From: Neocallimastix lanati (nom. inval.)
Lineage: Eukaryota > Neocallimastigomycota > Neocallimastigomycetes > Neocallimastigales > Neocallimastigaceae
Reading direction: 5' to 3'
Assembly: GCA_016946835.1 (NCBI GenBank)
Contig: JACVTC010000075.1
Location: 60,001 to 124,000, forward strand
DNA length: 64,000 nucleotides
Shown here one piece after another: positions 57,618 to 64,000 of this stretch (the first letter of the stretch is position 1; each line of letters begins with the position of its first letter). A model generated the notes under the pieces. The model saw only the letters and a program-made list of their open reading frames with translations. It was not told the DNA's origin and ran no database searches. Both the position numbers and the translations under genes were made by a program.

Positions 57618-58219
57618 ACCTACAACTTGGTTGAATTTACTTACTGTAAGGTTCTCAATATTAATGGCATCTCTAAACAAATTCTGAAGGTTATTAGGAT
57701 TCGGATTAACAAGAACTAAATGTTCTCTCATTTTGTAATGAAGTCCTCTGATAAACATGTAAAATCAGAATATTGGCTAAATTTTTGAAATTCCGTTATA
57801 TATTCAACAACTCTACCATATTTGAATTGTTGAATATTGCATAAACGCCCATTTAATACTACAGCTTCGACATCAGGATCTCCAAAGTTTCTTCTAAGTT
57901 CAGCTAGAAATTATTCCAGGTTGTTTAAAATAGCGTTGTTATTTCTTCGGAGACATGAAGCCCAGTTCAAAGCTTTACCATTTAAATATGAAATGACAAA
58001 ATTAACCCTAATAGCATCATTAATAAATCGTTGAGTGTGGGCATTAATAGCTAGTTCAACTCTTATCAGGAATCCATTAAGTTCTCTTTTGTTACCTGAA
58101 AATACAGGAGGATCATTTATTATTTTAAGAGGGGATATTTGTTGTTGTTGTTGTATTTGATGGTCCGCCATAATATCGTTAATATTTAGATTTTGAAATA
58201 TTAAGTTTAATTCCTCCAA
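57618..58219 (-). pseudogene. Ty3/gypsy-type Gag, truncated and frameshifted, inserted in the RPB2 gene
   Basis: Minus strand from an ATG at 58219: I-I-N-D-P-P-V-F-S-G-N-K-R-E-L-N-G-F, then Y-L-N-G-K-A-L-N-W-A and, after a frame change near 57910, L-R-R-N-F-G-D-P-D and Q-F-K-Y-G-R-V-V-E-Y-I-T-E-F. This is the capsid domain of a Ty3-like retrotransposon. The frame ends in RPB2 sequence at about 57617; pol and the 3' LTR are absent. Confidence 0.75.
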
Positions 58220-58744
58220 TTTGAATATTATGTAATTAATAGTTAATTAAAGTAAAAAAAAAAAAATTTTTTTTTTTTTTTTAATTTTGATCTTTTATTA
58301 TTAATTATACAAGTTATTAATATTTCTATATTTAATATCGTAAAAATGTTCAGACTCTATCCACTTGAAAAGGTGTCGAACGAGTAAACGAAGAAAACAT
58401 AGAATAATATAACTATTATTAATATTTCAACCTGAATGGCAGGAGCAACAATAATAAGAGTCCAAAATCAGTAAGGTTAACAATTTTTAAGAGCAATAAA
58501 AATCTATAATAAAAGTCAAAACTGTAGAGTCCTAAATCAGTAGAAGTTTTTATTATTTGTAACATGTTTCTTTTTGTTTAAAAAGTATTAGTTATTGACT
58601 ATCAAATCGTTAATAACGAGAAGAGATTTATTTTTAAATTTAATAAAAGATTATTTATTAAAAAATGGAATTTTTTTACGTGTTTTAAAATATTTTGTAT
58701 ATTTTGTTATTTGTAGTCTGTTTCTTCCAAACTCTTTACACTTA
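58220..58744 (-). repeat. probable 5' LTR and leader of the Ty3/gypsy fragment
   Basis: Non-coding 525 bp upstream of the Gag start. On the minus strand it begins TGTAAGTGTAAAGAG at 58744, immediately where RPB2 coding resumes, consistent with an LTR starting TG. No second copy exists in the window to confirm it. Confidence 0.5.
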
Positions 58745-60175
58745 CAGGAATCTAAAATTAAGATATCCTTTTATTAGCTGCATATTTGATGAAGTAGCTT
58801 ATTACCTTTTCACTGATGAAGGAAGAATTATAAGACCTCTTAGAGTTCGGAAAGGTAATATTGTCTTTGGTATTAGATTTATTGACTTTGCTGAGTATGT
58901 AAGTAATAGCGATTTCGAATATGAAGAACTCGACGCAAATTTTATTTTTGGATTAATCAGTGCGCTATCACCATTTCCAGGTAATAATCATGTTCCTCGA
59001 CTTACATTTCAAGCCAGCATGACGAAACAATGTATATCTAATGATAGTACAATTTTTAACTTTAATGATAATTCTAAAGAATTAATTAACACTCAGAAGC
59101 CATTCTGCATGACTAAGTTAGAAACAATCTTATCAAGAAGATTATTCCATTTTGAATCTTTGACGTCTTTTATAAATCAGATCAAGAGTGGAAATGAGGC
59201 TATCAATATTGACTTGGAGATAATTATGGAATCATTTAAGAATATGGAGACTGACGATAATGAAAATTTAAAGAATGAGATAGATGCCGATTCAAGTCAC
59301 AATAATGATAATAATAGATTATACAACAAATTTTGTAAAAATGTTGAAGAAAGAAACGATGAAAATAAACAATACCAAGAACCAGAATACAAACATCATA
59401 ATAAAAATATAGAATCTTTCAGTGGTACTTTCGATAAAGATAATGAATTGAAAGAAACTTATTCAAAATTTGAGAAAAAGATTAATCTAGATAATGAAGA
59501 GTTTAGAAAGCGTATTAATGAGTAGTCCAATATTGAAATTGAAAGAGATCAATCCATCCTGATTACGAAAAACAACAATTACTATAGATTTAATGGACAG
59601 AATGCTGTCGTATGACTGTAGGACATTTAATTGAAATGTTTGTTGGAAAATGTATGATGATGGATTCTCAACGTTTTGGAACGTTTTTCGATGCATCCAT
59701 TGAGAGCAATGATATCAAAAATTTTGAAGCCATCTACATTGATAGCGGTATTCCGATCATGGAAAAAATGGTGGATTCCATCACCGGTAAATTCATAGGA
59801 GAAGCCTTTGTTGGAGTTTGCTATTACACAGCATTACAGCATCAAGTCGAAGAAAAAATGTTTTATCGTATTCTCGGAAATGTTAATGCAATAAGTAAAC
59901 AGCCTACGGAAGGTAAATCACAAAATGGTGGATTACGTATTGGAGAAATGGAAAGAGACGCATTAATAGCTCATAGGGCTAATGCCATCCGACAAGATAT
60001 GTTTAAAAATAACACTGACCTTACAGAAATAAAATATTGTAATGTATGTCATCCATTAGGTACAAAAGACACTTGTTGTGATACATCAACAAAAACACTT
60101 TCAATATCAAATAGTTTTAACATCATGAATTCCTACTTGGAGTCTATTGGTTTACATACTAAAATTTACGTATAA
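58745..60175 (+). pseudogene. viral-type RNA polymerase subunit 2 (RPB2-like), 3' part
   Basis: Resumes with P-F-I-S-C-I-F-D-E-V, F-T-D-E-G-R-I-I-R-P-L and D-A-N-F-I-F-G-L-I-S-A-L-S-P-F-P, then P-R-L-T-F-Q-A-S-M-T-K-Q (the region that normally leads to the catalytic-site part). The G-Y-N-x-E-D-x-V hybrid-binding motif is not recognisable; an acidic low-complexity stretch (59220-59525) stands in its place and ends in a stop. After a frame change comes M-T-V-G-H-L-I-E-M (59612), then G-E-M-E-R-D-A-L-I-A-H-R-A and a terminal Cys cluster (C-N-V-C-H... C-C). The Met-Thr-x-Gly-His-Leu-Ile-Glu and Gly-Glu-Met-Glu-Arg motifs are diagnostic for RPB2. Internal deletion and breaks make it dead. Confidence 0.85.
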
Positions 60176-60967
60176 ATAAAACTTTTATAATAAATTATAA
60201 AATTGAATAATTATATTTTGAATTAAATAAAGCTTTACTTTAACTAAATAAATTTTTTAAAAATTTAAAAAAAAAAAAATTATTTTATAAATTAAAAATT
60301 TTTTAAAAAAAAAAAAAAAAACATTACATTATTATTAACGATTCTAAAATTAAATTTATTTATTTACTTATATAAACTGTATACTAAAAAAAAATATATA
60401 TTTATATATATTTATATAAATAAAATATTTCAAAAAGTTTTTAAAAATATGTATTATTATAATAAAATAAATATAAAATATAAATAAAAAAGAAAGTAAA
60501 ATAAATTCATTAAAATTTTAAAAAAAAATAATTCAAAATTTTATATAATATTAATTATAAAATATATAAAAATATTTAAACTCTTGTTAATTTTACATTA
60601 AATAAAAATTTATTATAAAAGTATACTTAAATTATTACTAGGAATTACTAAATCAAATCAAATAAAATTTTATTGCTATAGAAAAAGTATAGAGTGTAAA
60701 TAATATTTAAATATTTCAAATTATATTAATATTTTATTCAATATTATTATATTATATAATATAAAAACCTTGTTTCAATTACATTTTAAAAAGTTGTATA
60801 AATATATTATATATATTATATAAGGTATTTTTAATTTAAAAGAAAACATTATACATTTATACTATTTAATAAAAACAATTTATAATATATACATAAATAC
60901 TTTACATATATAATTAAAAAAATAATATTGTGTTTATTTTAATTAATGAATGAATCAAAAAGTATTA
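60176..60967. other. AT-rich spacer between convergent viral-type genes
   Basis: A tracts and TA runs, with no coding. It is much more AT-rich than the flanking genes, so it may be host-like DNA filled in after integration or a fast-decaying viral spacer. Confidence 0.5.
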
Positions 60968-62750
60968 TTAATTATTAAATCTATAACCAATGATAGATTC
61001 AACCATACGATTTGAATCAGATGATGGTACATTTTTAATACGAATGCTATACTTTACCAAATCCATACAAAAATCTTCCAAGCTGTAATTAATTGAACGA
61101 TTAGACACGTATTGCTTATATCATGCTTTATAGCGGAAATAGCACTCATCGATTGAAATAGCATAGTTATCATTTTCATCAGTTATATCTTTTTCTAGGA
61201 ATCTGGTTATATGATTACTACGCATAACAAATGACTTGGTAGCTTCAATGACCATTGAAGGAATTTCTAGGGTAGTGTAATCATCCTGATAATTCTGAAT
61301 CAGCAAATGGATAAGAACCTCGTCATAAACTTGAATTTTCAGTCCTTGCCATGTTGGATTGGCATGCTTTACAGAAGGATTGTTGATGTTTTGAGTGGAA
61401 GTTAGAATGGAAATATTCATTTTATTGACAAATCGTTGAGTAAATGGAATCACAAAAATACGATCAATTAATGCGTTATCCAAGTTTGAAATGGTTAATT
61501 TATCATTGGTATTGATAATTGGTAATAGATCCACATACACGGTTTGAAGATCCTTGTATAAAGATCTGGATTTAATGTAGCCAACATTACCGGTAATGGC
61601 CTTTGTGTCACCAGTAATATTAATCGAGCGACCGTCAGGTTCCTCGCATATGGCGACTCTTGAGTTATTAAGGTCTATCATATGTGGACTCGGTTTATCG
61701 GCGGTTACCGACTTTCCTAAAAATAAGGAAACATTTGGAGTGGCAGCATAATCCCCTAAAGCAAGACGTAGCATGTTCGTGAAGGTGGTTTTCCCATTTC
61801 GACCCGAGCCAATAAAAAATACAATCGAACGTAATTTATTACCTAAGGTAAGCGTCGAGGCTAAAATCTTCATAACATATTTAATCAACTCATCCTCTAC
61901 AAAAATATCTTTAAGAAATTGTTTGAGCTCTGCTATTTTACCAATGTGCTCGCTGTAGTACTTGTAATTGGTTGATTTTAAACAGAAATCGCTTGGGCGA
62001 CCAGGACGTGATGCTTTCTTATTGAAGTCGTAGACGCAATCTTCGAATCTTAGAACGTAATTTTTATCCATTCGATAAATAAAATTTTCGGTGTAGAAGA
62101 ATGTTTCGAATTGATCCAAGTTGTTATGAGTAATACTGTTTTTGTTCAAAAACGATAATATTTTATTGGTAAGTCCTTCGAGTGAGTAGTGGTATTCCAA
62201 GCAGAGCTCTTTTAATTCATTCACTAAGTGAAGATTGACTTCTTTAGCGAGATTGTAAATACTTAGCTTTTCCCATCCGTTACGTGCTTACGAAAACTTA
62301 TACCATTCGTTATCACTGAATACCAGATAACCAAGATTTAGAACGATAAATATTTTGGAAATAATTTTGATATTTATTACAGCTTTACTGAAGTACTTTT
62401 TAATCGTCATTAATCTTGCCATATTAACTAAACGTTCCCCATACTCATCAATGCAACTGTAAATAATATCAATAATAATCGTCTTTGTTCGTTTATTTTT
62501 TGAATTATCATTCCCATCGATATTCATATTACCAAGTTTCTCATTTATTTCGTTTATTTTGTTTTCTTTTATTTCACCATCACTATTATCTTCATCCGAT
62601 GTTCTTATATTATTTTCTTCGAAATATTTATTCAATAATTTGTACGATTTGGTTTGTTTACTTTCATCATATTTCAAAAGTACAATTAAGAAATAAATTA
62701 TTGGATGATGGTTATTTAGAACTTCTGTCTTTTTTTTCTTCTGAAGAAAC
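60968..62750 (-). pseudogene. viral D5-type primase/SF3 helicase, two in-frame stops
   Basis: One reading frame over about 570-590 codons. An acidic/Asn linker and D-N-E-W-Y-K-F precede a TAA at 62288; N-G-W-E-K-L, S-I-Y-N-L-A and a D5_N-like segment follow. The helicase has I-G-S-G-R-N-G-K-T-T-F (Walker A, about 61778-61812), S-R-V-A-I-C-E-E-P-D (Walker B, about 61630-61665), and I-N-T-N-D-K-L with L-I-D-R-I-F-V-I-P-F (sensor and Arg finger, about 61440-61510). A TGA at 61121 follows R-Y-K-A, where the family usually has Trp (TGG); the frame continues to a TAA at about 60968. Such enzymes unwind and prime viral genomes (D5 family of nucleocytoplasmic large DNA viruses). The N-terminal primase domain is not recognisable here. 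The core is otherwise well conserved. Confidence 0.9.
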
Positions 62751-63395
62751 CATTAATATAAAATTTATATATTTTATGTTATATATGTATCTATTATTTT
62801 ATAAATTAATTTTCATTTTAAAAAAAAAAATAACATTTATTCAATTAAATTACTAGTTATTAAATTTGTCTGTTTTAAAATTACTATTGAAAAATTTACT
62901 TATAATATTATACAATATAATTTTAAAAATTAAAAGAACAATCAATAAAAATCAACAAAGATTAAAAAAAAACATTAATTAATATTTTAAATAAAGAAGT
63001 ATATGTATATAAAATAAATAATAATAAAACGTAAAAAAAAAAAAAAAAATTTATTAATAGTAACAATTATAATAAATAAAACAAATAAAATTACACCAAA
63101 TTAAATTAAACGTAATTAATAATTTTATTTATTTTTTAATATATATGGTTATTTTTTCAGGAATATCAATACAAATTTTCAATGAATTCAACTATTTTAC
63201 ATCAATTATTTTATTTACATTATTTTATTATATAATTATAAACCATTATTATTAATCTATATTTTATATATATTTCATAATAATATATTTTAAATTTCTA
63301 ATTAAATAACAAATTAAGTATTCAATAATGATCGTAACAAATAAAGAATTATAAAGTTATTTAATCCATCTTAACGTTTCATAGCTAATAAAATA
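62751..63395. other. AT-rich spacer
   Basis: Nothing is supported between the helicase upstream end and the last viral-block gene. A piece of the helicase 5' end may extend to about 62760 (Q-K-K-K-K-T-E-V-L). Confidence 0.45.
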
Positions 63396-63986
63396 TTAAC
63401 AAAAATTATATTTATTTCTGATTTTTTTAGTAATGATACTTTCATCCACTTTGATATTGTCGTAAAGAACTTCAATTATTTTACGTTTTGAATACTTATT
63501 TTCTTCTGCATAGGTAATCACATATTCTTTACCATCAATAACTGATGGAAATATAAAGAAATGGAAATGGGCATCGATTTCTCTGGATTTGATATCTTCA
63601 ATTTTCACCTCATTATAAAAAATTTCTAGTGCAGAAGAAATATTTGGTGAAAATATTACAGGAATATCATCGAATTTTTCTTTTTTTGCACCATTGTTTT
63701 TCAAAGAGGGTTTGAAGCAAAAGACGGTATTTAGCTGAGCACTGATTTTGAGTTTTATAGTCTTTATAATTTCAGGTGGTATTCTTTCATTATTGGATTC
63801 ACAAAGTAACTTTTGCATTAGTTTGATGGTTTTTGTTAATTTTTTATTCGTAAAGGTTTTATCCTTTTCATTTATTTAAGTTTGTTGTGCAATAGTATTA
63901 AGAACGATTTCGAAAGAATCAGCAATGACCGTACGACGAATTTCATCATATCTCTTTTTTGATAAATCGTTGACAATTTCAGACAT
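63396..63986 (-). pseudogene. unrecognised gene in the viral block, one in-frame stop
   Basis: The minus frame from ATG 63986 reads S-E-I-V-N-D-L-S-K-K-R-Y-D-E-I. It meets a TAA at about 63875 and continues in frame for a further 160 codons to 63396 (total about 197). Features: a Lys-rich helix, I-P-P-E-I-I-K-T-I-K-L-K-I-S, a beta-rich middle and A-H-F-H-F-F-I-F-P. Composition and codon use resemble the neighbouring helicase (more G+C than host ORFs), which is why I place it with the viral genes. The family is not recognised. Confidence 0.55.
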
Positions 63987-64000
63987 CTTTTATTAGTTTT
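63987..64000. other. window edge
   Basis: The viral-type block runs to the end of the window. More genes of the same origin can be expected to the right. Confidence 0.4.

Noticed and set aside
56125-63986. Alternative genetic code with TAA or TAG read as Gln
   Set aside because: Several stops do fall at likely Gln positions, but others do not (GAA to TAA in the capping gene, TGG to TGA in the helicase), frameshifts and truncations also occur, and long intact genes in the window use TAA normally.

Overview
The window is eukaryotic nuclear DNA of extreme A+T content, with long A/T homopolymers, TAA/ATT microsatellites, AT-rich spliceosomal-type introns and many decayed genes. The gene mix suggests an anaerobic gut fungus (Neocallimastigomycota): long ankyrin arrays, secreted Cys-rich proteins, a Thr-rich secreted-protein tail, a PI-PLC with ricin-type repeats, and a bacterial-type AAA-ATPase/PDDEXK gene. 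This is an inference; other AT-rich zoosporic fungi or amoebae are not excluded.

Layout. 1-9 kb is low-complexity DNA with ankyrin crumbs (3.3 and 7.5-8.0 kb) and a possible LINE endonuclease scrap (6.6 kb). At 9.0-9.9 and 15.9-17.0 kb lie short elements with TTTCGCAA-type terminal inverted repeats around a TTATTTA heptamer array. Between them, 10.1-15.4 kb on the minus strand holds what appears to be one intron-containing gene: about 1,200 residues of ankyrin repeats spliced in phase to a trypsin-like serine protease. At 18.1-20.1 kb is a decayed AAA-ATPase/PDDEXK gene. At 21.6-26.8 kb is a Ty1/copia retrotransposon with both LTRs and most of protease/integrase deleted; a second copia relic lies at 28 kb. 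Host secreted-protein genes, often with frameshifts, lie at 28.8-29.8, 40.7-41.2, 45.2-48.6 and 49.7-52.4 kb. Ankyrin-like ORFs lie at 35.7-36.8 and 39.1-40.0 kb, and an unrecognised 585-residue protein at 42.4-44.1 kb. A threefold 300-bp repeat lies at 37.6-38.4 kb, a compound TTTTA minisatellite at 53.1-53.9 kb, and a decayed MULE/FLYWCH transposase at 53.9-55.4 kb.

The standout content is a set of decayed nucleocytoplasmic large DNA virus (giant virus)-type genes. From 55.7 kb to the right edge run a uracil-DNA glycosylase, an RNA polymerase subunit 2 (split by a Ty3/gypsy gag-LTR insertion), a D5-type primase/SF3 helicase and an unrecognised gene. Pieces of an mRNA capping enzyme (guanylyltransferase plus cap N7-methyltransferase) occur at 31.2-32.6 kb, with partial copies at 20.8-21.3 and 40.0-40.3 kb. 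These are replication, repair, transcription and capping functions of a cytoplasmic DNA virus. All carry stops, frameshifts or truncations, which fits an old integration now decaying among retroelements. Single-base indels in homopolymers could partly be assembly errors, so each break should be checked against reads.
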